From an uncultured Planctomycetaceae bacterium (GTDB taxonomy: Bacteria; Planctomycetota; Planctomycetia; Pirellulales; Pirellulaceae): a DNA stretch of 8,412 nucleotides. This document shows positions 1-6,701 of this stretch, piece by piece (the first letter of the stretch is position 1; each line of letters begins with the position of its first letter). Location: positions 1 through 8,412 of the forward strand of contig CAIXSC010000226.1 in assembly GCA_903921945.1 (NCBI GenBank), given 5' to 3'. The translations under genes were made by a program, and so were the position numbers. Under the pieces are notes generated by a model. It had not been told where the DNA came from. It made no database searches and saw only the letters and a list, made by a program, of their open reading frames with translations.

Positions 1-314
1 GGTGCGCCGGCCGCCGCGCCATAGGTTTCCGACCGCACGACGGGCGAGCTTTCCGCGAGCGACTTGGCGAACGCTTGCAGATCAGGAAACTCGGTCGTCG
101 TCTCGGATGGCGTCGATGGCGCGGATGGCGTCGCGCCGATGCCGAGCGACGAACCGGCGATTCCGACGGCGATTGCCGCCACCATCAAAATGGGCACGGC
201 GAGTCGCGGGATGGTGCGCGGCGCGGCCGATCGTCTGAGGGCCGGCGTGGTGGTGGGTGCGGAAGTGGGTGCGGAAGTGGACCGACGACGGTTGAATAAG
301 CGCACGGCGTTCAT
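1..314 (-). CDS. N-terminal part of a membrane-anchored or secreted protein, truncated by the window edge
   Basis: Reading the minus strand from the ATG at 314-312 gives 104 stop-free residues that run off the left edge. The start is MNAVRLFNRRRS. It is followed by a Ser/Thr/Ala/Pro-rich, basic stretch (about residues 11-38), then one strongly hydrophobic segment at about residues 39-59 (core AVPILMVAAIAVGIAG), then a Pro/Ser/Thr-rich spacer (61-73) and the start of a folded region containing FPDLQAFAKSLAESS. This is the pattern of a long-n-region signal peptide or a single N-in membrane anchor, so the bulk of the protein would be outside the cytoplasm. No Shine-Dalgarno sequence precedes the ATG. 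The short direct repeat at 257-280 encodes the STSAPTSAP stretch. The family cannot be named from this fragment. The hydrophobic segment in this frame and the divergent layout with the transporter gene argue that it is real. Confidence 0.72.
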   Translation of the reverse strand, partial: MNAVRLFNRRRSTSAPTSAPTTTPALRRSAAPRTIPRLAVPILMVAAIAVGIAGSSLGIGATPSAPSTPSETTTEFPDLQAFAKSLAESSPVVRSETYGAAAGA

Positions 315-472
315 GGCGAACGATCCATGGGAAGGAAGGTAGGGGTGTCAGTGGCGGCGCGCCGGTTGTTCTTTCACTGCCCGGCTTACGTTATCCTTGG
401 ACGCTCAGTTGGCTTCATCGGCGCCGGGAGCAAGTTCCGCATGGTTGCTTTGGCGTTTCCGGACGTGCTGAT

Positions 473-536
473 ATTGGAAGCGGGGTGGATGGGAAGCTTG
501 GTGGATTGGAAGCGGGGTGGATTGGAAGCGGGGCGG
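473..536. repeat. Four tandem copies of a 16-bp repeat upstream of cstA
   Basis: Units are 473-488, 489-504, 505-520 and 521-536. Units 1 and 3 are identical (ATTGGAAGCGGGGTGG). Unit 4 differs at one base (T to C at 534) and unit 2 at three bases. The array ends 55 bp before the cstA start codon. Sixteen bases is about one and a half helical turns. It could be an array of regulator sites or a simple slippage product. The sequence alone does not decide. Confidence 0.9.
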
Positions 537-576
537 GGGTGGAGCGGGTCGATACGGTTCACGCGGCGGGGCGTGC

Positions 577-582
577 GGGAGG
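577..582 (+). promoter_or_regulatory. Ribosome binding site for cstA
   Basis: GGGAGG lies 9 bases before the ATG at 592. It decides the start: the in-frame ATG at 517 lies inside the tandem repeat and would add a Gly/Arg-rich 25-residue leader unlike CstA proteins. Confidence 0.75.
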
Positions 583-591
583 AACGAGCAG

Positions 592-2361
592 ATGTTGGTC
601 GGAATCTTGATCGGTTCGGCGCTCATCTTGATGGTGGCGTACCGTCTTTACGGCGGGTTGCTTGTGAAGCTGTTCCAGCTTGACGACAAGGCCTTGACGC
701 CGGCCATGGAATTGCGCGACGACAATGATTATCTGCCGGTGAAGACATCCATGTTGTTGCCGCAGCATTTTTCGGCGATCGCGGCGGCCGGACCGATCGT
801 CGGCCCGATTCTAGCGGGCATGATGTTTGGCTGGGCGCCGGCCTTGATTTGGATTTTGGTGGGGTCTGTGTTTATCGGCGGCGTTCACGACTTCGCGGCG
901 CTGGTCGCGTCGGTGCGGCACAAGGCGATGTCGATCGCCCACGTGGTCCGCGAGCACATGACGCGGCGATCGTATGTGTTGTTCCTGTCGTTCGTCTGGT
1001 TGGCGTTGGTCTACATTGTCGTGGTTTTTACCGACATCACGGCGTCGTCCTTTGTCGGGATCCAAACCTTGGAGAATGGACAGACCGTATCGGGCGGCGG
1101 GATCGCGACCTCGTCGCTGCTGTACTTGGCGTTGCCGATGCTGATGGGGTTGCTGTTGCGATTCACGAAACTGTCCGAGAAGGCGGCTTTGGTGATCTTC
1201 GTGCCGCTGGTGGGATTTTCGATTTGGGTTGGCCAGAAGATTCCGATCGACTTGGAAATTTTGCTCGGCCTTGAGCGGGATTCGGCGCACAAGCTGTGGG
1301 ATATTTTGCTCTTGGGTTACTGTCTTGTCGCGGCGGTGATGCCGATGTGGCTGTTGCTTCAACCGCGGGGCCATCTGGGTGGATTTTTCCTGTACGTAGC
1401 GCTGGGCGCGGGCGGTCTTGGACTGCTGATCAGCAACTCGACGATCCAGTATCCGGCGTTCACGGGTTGGCTGTCCGCGAACGGCAGTCCAATCGCGCCG
1501 GTTCTCTTTATCACGATCGCGTGCGGCGCGTGCTCGGGATTCCATTCATTGATCGCGTCCGGGACGACCTCGAAGCAATTGCGGCGGGAAACCGACGCGC
1601 GGCCGGTCGGCTACGGCGCGATGTTGCTGGAAGCGATGGTCGCGATCGTGTCGCTGGCTTGCGTCATGGTCTTGTCGAAGGACTCACCGGTGTTGGCCGG
1701 CCAGGCGCAGCCGAATTTCATTTACGCCAACGGGCTGGGAAGCTTTCTCGGGGCGATCGGGATTCCGGCCGAGCTGGGCATTTCGTTCGCGTTGATGGCG
1801 TTCACTACGTTCGTGTACGACACGCTGGATGTCTGCACTCGGTTGGGCCGTTACATCATCCAGGAGTTGACCGGGTGGCATGACTCTTGGGGAAAGTGGC
1901 TTGGCACGCTCCTCACGGCGGGCGTTCCGGCGTTTTTTGTGATGCAGCGGAGCGTGGACGCGGCCGGCAATCCAATTCCGGTTTGGCAGACGTTTTGGCC
2001 GTTGTTCGGCGCGAGTAATCAACTGCTGGCCGCCCTGTCGTTGCTGGGTGTCACCGTTTGGCTCTGGCGAACTCGGCGAGCCGTTTGGGTGTGGTTCGTG
2101 ACCGGGATTCCGACGGTGTTGATGTATGTGATGAGCCTTTGGGCGCTGGCCCGCATCATCCATACGGGATCCTTGAAGGACAGGCTGCTCGCCCGCCTTC
2201 TCGGCGCCGAAGTGGCTGCGGGCACGTCCTTGAATCTCGTGGTCTGGATCGCCATCTTGTTGGTCTTGTTGGCGGCCTGGATGCTGTTCGAGGCGGTCAT
2301 GGTGTTCGCCCGCCATGGCGAAGGGCCGTCGCCGCCGCGATTCCAGCCCGAGCCGGCCTAG
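592..2361 (+). CDS. cstA: CstA-family carbon starvation transporter
   Basis: A 589-residue polytopic inner-membrane protein of the CstA/BtsT family. Characterised members take up peptides or act as H+/pyruvate symporters under carbon limitation. Family hallmarks are clear: HFSAIAAAGPIVGPI (about residues 59-73), then WAPALIWILVGSVFIGGVHDF (about 81-101), IACGACSGFHSLIASGTTSK (about 308-328), FTTFVYDTLDVCTRLGRYI (about 404-422) and GASNQLLAALSLLG (about 473-486). Hydrophobic segments recur along nearly the whole length, and the tail after the last segment is short and Pro-rich. It is shorter than E. coli CstA (about 700 residues), within the range of shorter family members. The start is fixed by GGGAGG 9 bases upstream. 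Leucine is often TTG here, whereas the next gene favours CTG/CTC, a mild difference in codon habit. Whether the substrate is pyruvate or peptide cannot be told. No btsSR-type sensor genes are adjacent. Confidence 0.95.
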   Translation: MLVGILIGSALILMVAYRLYGGLLVKLFQLDDKALTPAMELRDDNDYLPVKTSMLLPQHFSAIAAAGPIVGPILAGMMFGWAPALIWILVGSVFIGGVHDFAALVASVRHKAMSIAHVVREHMTRRSYVLFLSFVWLALVYIVVVFTDITASSFVGIQTLENGQTVSGGGIATSSLLYLALPMLMGLLLRFTKLSEKAALVIFVPLVGFSIWVGQKIPIDLEILLGLERDSAHKLWDILLLGYCLVAAVMPMWLLLQPRGHLGGFFLYVALGAGGLGLLISNSTIQYPAFTGWLSANGSPIAPVLFITIACGACSGFHSLIASGTTSKQLRRETDARPVGYGAMLLEAMVAIVSLACVMVLSKDSPVLAGQAQPNFIYANGLGSFLGAIGIPAELGISFALMAFTTFVYDTLDVCTRLGRYIIQELTGWHDSWGKWLGTLLTAGVPAFFVMQRSVDAAGNPIPVWQTFWPLFGASNQLLAALSLLGVTVWLWRTRRAVWVWFVTGIPTVLMYVMSLWALARIIHTGSLKDRLLARLLGAEVAAGTSLNLVVWIAILLVLLAAWMLFEAVMVFARHGEGPSPPRFQPEPA

Positions 2362-2407
2362 CGGCGGTTGTTGTGTTGTTCCACGTTTCACCTCCGAGAG
2401 TTTCGCC

Positions 2408-4585
2408 ATGAAATGTTATCTGGGCTGGGGGGCGCGGCTCCGCGCCGCCGCGGTCGTCGCCGTGTGCGCGGCCGGCCTTCTGTCCGCCGCGTCGTCGCGC
2501 GCCGAGACATTCTCCGTCGAAAAGGATGACGCCGGCGTGGCGGTCAAAATCGACGGCAAGCTGTTCACGAAGTACTTGATCAAAGTCGGCACGAAGCCGA
2601 TTCTGTGGCCGATCATCGGTCCGACCGGCAAGGAAATGACCCGCGCCTGGCCCATGCGGGAAGGCAATCCCGACGAGAAGACCGACCACGTCCATCAGAA
2701 GTCGTTCTGGTTCACGCACGGCAACGTGAACGGCATCAGCTTTTGGGACGAAAACAAGGGACATGGCGACATCGTCCACCGCGAGTTCGTCAAGGTGGAA
2801 GGCGGCGCGAAGCCGGTGATTGTGACCCGCAACGACTGGCTCGGCCCAGACGGCAAACGGGTTTGCAGCGACGAGCGAACCATGCGTTTCGGCGCCGACG
2901 CCGAAGCCCGCTGGATCGACTTCGAGGCGACCGTGACCGCCTCCGATGGACCGGTGAAGTTCGGCGACACCAAGGAAGGCGCGTTCGGCGTCCGCGTCGC
3001 CGGCACGGTCAATGTCGACAAGAAACTGGGTGGCAAAATCATCAACGACGGCGGCAAAACCGACGCCGACGCCTGGGGTAAACCGGCCGCGTGGGTCGAT
3101 TACTTCGGTCCTGTCGAAGGCGAACAGTTGGGCATCGCCATCTTGAACCACCCGACCAGCTTCCGCTACCCGACACACTGGCACGTGCGGACCTACGGCC
3201 TGTTCGCCGCCAATCCGTTCGGCCTGCACGACTTCTACAACTCGAAGGATAAAGACGGCAGCCACACGCTGCAGCCCGGCGAATCGTTCACGCTGAAGTA
3301 TCGCGTGATCTTCCACAAGGGAGATCAGGAGAAGGGACGCATCGCCGACCGGTTCGCGGAATACGCGGGCCGGACCGCGGGAGCTGGCATCAACGCCCGC
3401 TCCGGCGCTGCGGCTCTCGCCGCAAGCACCGCCACCACCAGCCAAACCGCCACCGCCGTGGTCGCCGTTTCCCCCGCTGCCGCCACCGCCACCACTGCCG
3501 CTGTCGCCGTAACCACCACGCCCGCCGGGCGAGCGGTCGCCGCTCAAGCCGTCGCCGTGCAAGCGGTCGCCGTGCAAGCAACCGCCGCGCCTGCGGCGGC
3601 GAACCCGATCGTCGCGCCGGGAGCGAAACTGGAATGGCTGTACACTCGCGAGTTCCCGATTCGAGGTGGATTGTCGGAGGGACCGGCCGTCGCGCCGGAC
3701 GGGAGCATCTACTTCACCGACATTCCGCTGGGCGAGGACGGCGGCATGATCATGCGGTTCGACCCGGTCACGAAACATACGCAAGCGTTCAGCATTGACA
3801 GCGGGAAAGCGAACGGCTTGATCTTCGACCGCGAAGGTCGGCTCATCGCCTGCGAAGGCTCGGACAAGGGCGGCCGCCGCGTTTCGCGTTGGAACGTCAA
3901 GACGGGCGAACGGGAAACGCTGGCCGACAACTTTGGCGGCAAGAAGTTCAATGCGCCCAATGACTGCTGCCTCGATGCCAAGGGCCGCATTTACTTCACC
4001 GATCCACGGTATCTGGGCGATGAGCCACGGGAACTCGAGCACCGCGCGGTCTATCGCATCGACGTCGATGGCAAGGTGTCGGAGGTGACTCGCGAAGTTT
4101 CCAAGCCGAACGGCATCGCGATCAGCCCTGACGGCAAGACGCTCTATTTGGCCGACCACGACAACGGCACCGACAAGATCGATCCGACCGCTCCGAAGCC
4201 CAAGCTTGGACCGATGGCGATCTACGCGTTTCCGCTCGATGCCGACGGCAAGGTGGCTGGCCCTCGGAAGACGCTTGTCGACTTCGGCGACCAGCCCGGT
4301 TGCGACGGCATGTGCGTGGATATGGCGGGCCATGTCTATATCACGGCCCGCAGCCCGAAGCGGCCCGGTGTGCTCGTCATCGACCCCACTGGCAAAGAGG
4401 TCGCGTTCATCGCCACCGGCCCCGCCAACCAATCAGCGGATGGCAAACAGCCGCTGGTTGGCTTGCCAAGCAATGTCGAGTTCGGCGTGGGCGGCGAATC
4501 CCATGTGCTGTACGTCACGATCGACGTAAGCCTCTACCGCATCCCTCTATTGCAGAAGGGGCATCACGTCCAATACGCCCGCTAG
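2408..4585 (+). CDS. Secreted DUF6807 (PmoA-type) and SMP-30/gluconolactonase fusion protein
   Basis: 725 residues. A signal peptide spans residues 1-32 (hydrophobic core AAAVVAVCAAGLLSAA, likely cut after SRA). Residues about 36-321 match the DUF6807/'PmoA family' of planctomycetes, with HVHQKSFWFTHGNVNGISFW (94-113) and THWHVRTYGLFAANPFG (256-272). That family has no settled function, and the PmoA label does not imply methane oxidation. Residues about 322-400 are a low-complexity Ala/Thr/Val linker. Residues about 404-722 are an SMP-30/gluconolactonase/LRE beta-propeller, with likely metal or active-site residues E424 (LSEGPAV), N515 or N518 (NAPND), N568 (KPNGIAISPDG) and D633 (GCDGMCVD). 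Members hydrolyse sugar lactones or related esters using a divalent cation. The in-frame ATG at 2315 would precede the signal peptide and overlap cstA, so 2408 is preferred. The ribosome binding site is weak. The linker has no in-frame ATG, so the propeller has no obvious separate start. It lies 46 bp after cstA. Confidence 0.9.
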   Translation: MKCYLGWGARLRAAAVVAVCAAGLLSAASSRAETFSVEKDDAGVAVKIDGKLFTKYLIKVGTKPILWPIIGPTGKEMTRAWPMREGNPDEKTDHVHQKSFWFTHGNVNGISFWDENKGHGDIVHREFVKVEGGAKPVIVTRNDWLGPDGKRVCSDERTMRFGADAEARWIDFEATVTASDGPVKFGDTKEGAFGVRVAGTVNVDKKLGGKIINDGGKTDADAWGKPAAWVDYFGPVEGEQLGIAILNHPTSFRYPTHWHVRTYGLFAANPFGLHDFYNSKDKDGSHTLQPGESFTLKYRVIFHKGDQEKGRIADRFAEYAGRTAGAGINARSGAAALAASTATTSQTATAVVAVSPAAATATTAAVAVTTTPAGRAVAAQAVAVQAVAVQATAAPAAANPIVAPGAKLEWLYTREFPIRGGLSEGPAVAPDGSIYFTDIPLGEDGGMIMRFDPVTKHTQAFSIDSGKANGLIFDREGRLIACEGSDKGGRRVSRWNVKTGERETLADNFGGKKFNAPNDCCLDAKGRIYFTDPRYLGDEPRELEHRAVYRIDVDGKVSEVTREVSKPNGIAISPDGKTLYLADHDNGTDKIDPTAPKPKLGPMAIYAFPLDADGKVAGPRKTLVDFGDQPGCDGMCVDMAGHVYITARSPKRPGVLVIDPTGKEVAFIATGPANQSADGKQPLVGLPSNVEFGVGGESHVLYVTIDVSLYRIPLLQKGHHVQYAR
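3533..3592 (+). repeat. 15-bp in-frame tandem repeat in the interdomain linker
   Basis: Units at 3533-3547, 3548-3562 and 3563-3577 encode AVAAQ, AVAVQ and AVAVQ. A degenerate fourth unit (3578-3592) encodes ATAAP. The unit length is a multiple of three, so copy changes alter linker length without breaking the frame. The preceding bases (about 3380-3532) are also low complexity, GCC/ACC-rich on this strand and G-rich on the other. Confidence 0.85.
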
Positions 4586-4624
4586 TCCGTCCTTTGGCCG
4601 GACCCGCGGATGCGGACCCCAACC

Positions 4625-5455
4625 ATGCTCGACCGCGAGGAATACGTCGAACAGACGCACTTCTTCCGCACGTTAGCCGAGCGGATCCTGGAGAACATTC
4701 CGCTCCAGGATCTGCTCGCGCAACTGCGCGAGGAACTGCTCGCGACCACCCGACTGCCGCTCGCGGTCGGCTTCCTGCTCGATGAACTTAAACATGCCGG
4801 CACCATCCACTCGGCGATGGCCCGGTTGCCGCACTATTTCACGCCGTTCCAGACCTTCATCATGCGGATGGCCGAGAACGACCGCGGCCGCTTCGATTAT
4901 TCCACGGCGATCGAAGTCCTGCGATTCGAGGCCCAGTACAAGGCCGAGAACGCGACACCGCAGGGCCTGTTTCTTTACCAGTTCGAGACGCTCAGCCGCA
5001 ATCGGCTGCGATACGACCATGGCCTGGCCGCGATGGCGGGCGATCCCCAGTTCGACGCCGCATGGCGCGAATGGATCATGTCGGTTCGCCGACGGCTTGG
5101 CATGGTGGACGTCGCCGATCTGATCTACGTGCGCAGCGAACATTACCGGCAACGGCACGACAGCGATCCCGATCAGGCCGATCGTCCGCTGCCACCCGTG
5201 TTGTTCGGCGAAAAGGAAGGCCGTATCGCATTGGCCAACCGGCGGAAAGACCCGCTCTTCCTGTTCGCCGCGCTGCAGCGCCATCTCAGCTACCCGCCGG
5301 TGCCGCGGCGACGCCCGGTCAGCGATCAAGCTCAAATGATCGCGAACCTGATTCGCAAAATCGACCAGCTGGAAATGCGAGTCAAACTGATGGAAGACGA
5401 CCAGCGCGGCGGCTTCGATCTCACTCAGTTCTATCAGCCTCCCACCGGCGACTGA
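4625..5455 (+). CDS. Conserved protein of unknown function with C-terminal coiled coil
   Basis: 276 residues beginning MLDREEYVEQTHFFRTLAER. From memory the sequence resembles a hypothetical family seen in planctomycetes; I know of no assigned function. It is soluble, with no signal peptide or membrane segment. Helix-rich, charged blocks include LPLAVGFLLDELKHAG (about 44-59), MARLPHYFTPFQTFIM (about 65-80), TPQGLFLYQFETLSRNRLRYD (about 111-131) and DVADLIYVRSEHYRQR (about 162-177). Residues about 234-262 form a heptad-like amphipathic helix (MIANLIRKIDQLEMRVKLME), likely a coiled coil for oligomerisation, followed by a short aromatic tail (DLTQFYQPP). Another in-frame ATG at 4610 would add MRTPT. 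The start at 4625 is chosen because MLDREEY fits the family as I recall it. Neither has a strong ribosome binding site. The gap from the previous stop is 39 bp, compatible with co-transcription, but there is no evident functional link. Confidence 0.88.
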   Translation: MLDREEYVEQTHFFRTLAERILENIPLQDLLAQLREELLATTRLPLAVGFLLDELKHAGTIHSAMARLPHYFTPFQTFIMRMAENDRGRFDYSTAIEVLRFEAQYKAENATPQGLFLYQFETLSRNRLRYDHGLAAMAGDPQFDAAWREWIMSVRRRLGMVDVADLIYVRSEHYRQRHDSDPDQADRPLPPVLFGEKEGRIALANRRKDPLFLFAALQRHLSYPPVPRRRPVSDQAQMIANLIRKIDQLEMRVKLMEDDQRGGFDLTQFYQPPTGD

Positions 5456-5512
5456 CGCTCCACGGTCCGGCCGCCCGATCATCCGGCCTCCTCATGCGCC
5501 GGCTTATTCGGT

Positions 5513-5524
5513 TCGAACGTTCGA
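5513..5524. repeat. 12-bp perfect palindrome TCGAACGTTCGA
   Basis: TCGAACGTTCGA reads the same on both strands and lies 176 bases before the pseudopilin start. The half-sites touch with no spacer, unlike a LexA box of the GAAC-N4-GTTC type. It might be an operator or chance. Confidence 0.4.
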
Positions 5525-5623
5525 TTTGTGCGCGCACCGGGGCGCGGCCTGCGAATGGCGCTCCAAGAACCGCCAAAAAACATTGAATCCACCGTGATTG
5601 ATCGGTTACGATTCGGCCCAATT

Positions 5624-5672
5624 GGCTTGGCGTTCTTTCATCTCCGCCGAGTCTGCTGCTTCATTTTTTTTT
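5624..5672 (+). terminator. Weak hairpin followed by T9 run in the pseudopilin leader
   Basis: GGCTTGGCG (5624-5632) can pair with CGCCGAGTC (5645-5653) over 9 pairs including two GU pairs. Nine T bases follow at 5664-5672. The 10-base gap between stem and T run is longer than in standard intrinsic terminators, so termination or attenuation here is only a possibility. Confidence 0.2.
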
Positions 5673-5684
5673 GATGGATCGTCG

Positions 5685-5690
5685 AAGGAG
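5685..5690 (+). promoter_or_regulatory. Ribosome binding site for the DUF1559 gene
   Basis: AAGGAG lies 9 bases before the ATG at 5700. It supports this start over the in-frame ATG at 5598, which would bury the prepilin signal behind a 34-residue leader. Confidence 0.8.
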
Positions 5691-5699
5691 TCGTTGCCC

Positions 5700-6674
5700 A
5701 TGGGTAGCACGCGAGTTCGAACGGCGGGCTTCACGCTCGTCGAGTTATTGGTGGTGATTGCGATTATCGGGGTGTTGGTCGCGTTGCTCTTGCCCGCCGT
5801 GCAATCGGCGCGGGAAGCGGCGCGTCGAATGCAATGTTCCAACAACCTCAAGCAGTTGGGATTGGCGATGCACAACTATCACGACACATACGGCGTGTTC
5901 CCGATCAGCACGTACGGCGGATACGGCGATCCCGACGGCATGGGCGGTTACACACAGACTTCGAAGTGCTGGGGAATTCTTTCGCGGATGCTGCCGTTCA
6001 TGGAACAGCAGACGCTGTACGACGCCTGCAATCCGTCCGTGAACTCGATGGTCGCGAGCGGTCGGTTGAACACGGTTGTGAAGGGCTTTTTGTGCCCGAG
6101 CGATCCGGTGGCGAGCACGGGACTGAATGTGGACAACAACACGTACATCACGGGCAGCACGCAAGTGGGCGTGACGAACTACCGGGGCATGATGGGCAAT
6201 GATTGGAATTGGGGAGCCTACACCAACAACACAGTGGTGACGCCTGGGTGGCTTAGCTGGGGCACCGCCGACTCGTTCATGGACAACAACGGTTTATTCT
6301 TCGCGTTTGTGAACAAGAAACCCAAGACGATGGCCAACGTATTGGACGGAACGAGCAATACGCTGGCGATTGGTGAAAAGGCGGTCAACCGGAATTTCGC
6401 GGGCGCCACGGGCGGCTTGGTCTGCACGTCGTGGATGCACACGGCCTGCACGGAAGCGAGCGGCGCGTTGCCGATCAACCTCACGAAGTTCAACACGCCC
6501 GTCGCGGCCGTGACCTGGGACTTCCAGCTCGACTTCAACAGCTTGCATCCGGGCGGAGCTCAGTTCTGCCGCGCGGACGGATCGGTTTCGTTCGTATCGC
6601 GGACGATTCCGCTGACCACCTATCGAGCACTCGCCAGCATCGATGGCGGCGAAGCGATCTCCAACGCCCCGTAG
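5700..6674 (+). CDS. DUF1559 pseudopilin-like protein with prepilin cleavage signal
   Basis: 324 residues. The N-terminus is a class III (type IV pilin-like) signal: short basic leader MGSTRVRTAG, predicted prepilin peptidase cut between G10 and F11, then FTLVELLVVIAIIGVLVALL with the conserved Glu at +5 (E15) of the mature protein. The helix continues as LPAVQSAREAARRMQCSNNLKQLGLAMHNYHDTYGVFP, the junction typical of planctomycete DUF1559 (SBP_bac_10) proteins. The rest is the DUF1559 domain. It ends with FNSLHPGGAQF (about 279-289) and DGSVSFVSRTIPLTTYRAL (from D293), both typical C-terminal signatures. Such proteins are very abundant in planctomycetes. They are thought to be exported by a type II secretion or pilus-like machine, but their role is unknown. 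The AAGGAG site 9 bases upstream sets the start. The next gene follows after 27 bp, so an operon is likely. Confidence 0.95.
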   Translation: MGSTRVRTAGFTLVELLVVIAIIGVLVALLLPAVQSAREAARRMQCSNNLKQLGLAMHNYHDTYGVFPISTYGGYGDPDGMGGYTQTSKCWGILSRMLPFMEQQTLYDACNPSVNSMVASGRLNTVVKGFLCPSDPVASTGLNVDNNTYITGSTQVGVTNYRGMMGNDWNWGAYTNNTVVTPGWLSWGTADSFMDNNGLFFAFVNKKPKTMANVLDGTSNTLAIGEKAVNRNFAGATGGLVCTSWMHTACTEASGALPINLTKFNTPVAAVTWDFQLDFNSLHPGGAQFCRADGSVSFVSRTIPLTTYRALASIDGGEAISNAP

Positions 6675-6687
6675 CCCGCTATCAATC

Positions 6688-6693
6688 GAGGAG
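6688..6693 (+). promoter_or_regulatory. Ribosome binding site for the small lipoprotein gene
   Basis: GAGGAG lies 8 bases before the ATG at 6702. It supports that start over the in-frame ATG at 6804, which sits at the hydrophobic core and would leave no basic n-region. The ATG at 6697 meets a stop after six codons. Confidence 0.75.
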
Positions 6694-6701
6694 ACCATGC
6701 G

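Larger units (their letters stand above)
315..591. other. Divergent intergenic region
   Basis: These 277 bases separate the minus-strand gene from the transporter gene and should hold promoters for both. I found no convincing -35/-10 pair in either direction. The notable content is the 16-bp tandem repeat at 473-536 and the ribosome binding site at 577-582. Open frames that cross this region into the next gene are low in conserved content and look like chance. Confidence 0.6.
5456..5699. other. Intergenic region and leader of the pseudopilin gene
   Basis: There is no gene in these 244 bases. It holds a 12-bp perfect palindrome (5513-5524), an A6 run (5575-5580), a weak candidate promoter (TTGAAT at 5583-5588, 18-base spacer, TACGAT at 5607-5612), a GU-containing hairpin (5624-5653), a T9 run (5664-5672) and the ribosome binding site at 5685-5690. 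I see no convincing terminator for the upstream gene. Confidence 0.5.

Noticed and set aside
327..338. Identical 12-mer ATGGGAAGGAAG at 327 and at the lipoprotein start 6702
   Set aside because: The flanks differ and the copy at 327 is not at a gene start. A match of this length in purine-rich sequence is likely chance.
327..683. A plus-strand open frame from 327 overlapping the start of cstA
   Set aside because: It runs through the tandem repeat and out of frame into cstA, has no preceding ribosome binding site, and its product has no domain-like character.
811..1545. A 244-codon open frame on the minus strand, antisense to cstA
   Set aside because: It gives an Arg/Gln/His-rich product with no hydrophobic or domain pattern, opposite a strongly conserved transporter frame.
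2408..3371. Methane monooxygenase subunit A
   Set aside because: The PmoA name attached to the DUF6807 family is a label. This protein is secreted, not a polytopic membrane protein, and no pmoB or pmoC genes are present.
2297..4432. A 711-codon open frame on the minus strand, antisense to the fusion gene
   Set aside because: It mirrors the codon periodicity of the GC-rich plus-strand gene, has no recognisable domain, and shows a Gly/Arg-rich stretch exactly opposite the Ala-rich linker. The plus-strand product has two clear domains.
5513..5524. LexA (SOS) box
   Set aside because: The half-sites GAAC and GTTC are directly joined, without the four-base spacer of the known box, and no SOS gene is adjacent.
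5539..5564. Hairpin GGGGCGC/GCGCTCC as a terminator for the upstream gene
   Set aside because: The stem has a 12-base loop and one GU pair and is followed by an A-rich rather than T-rich run on the coding strand.
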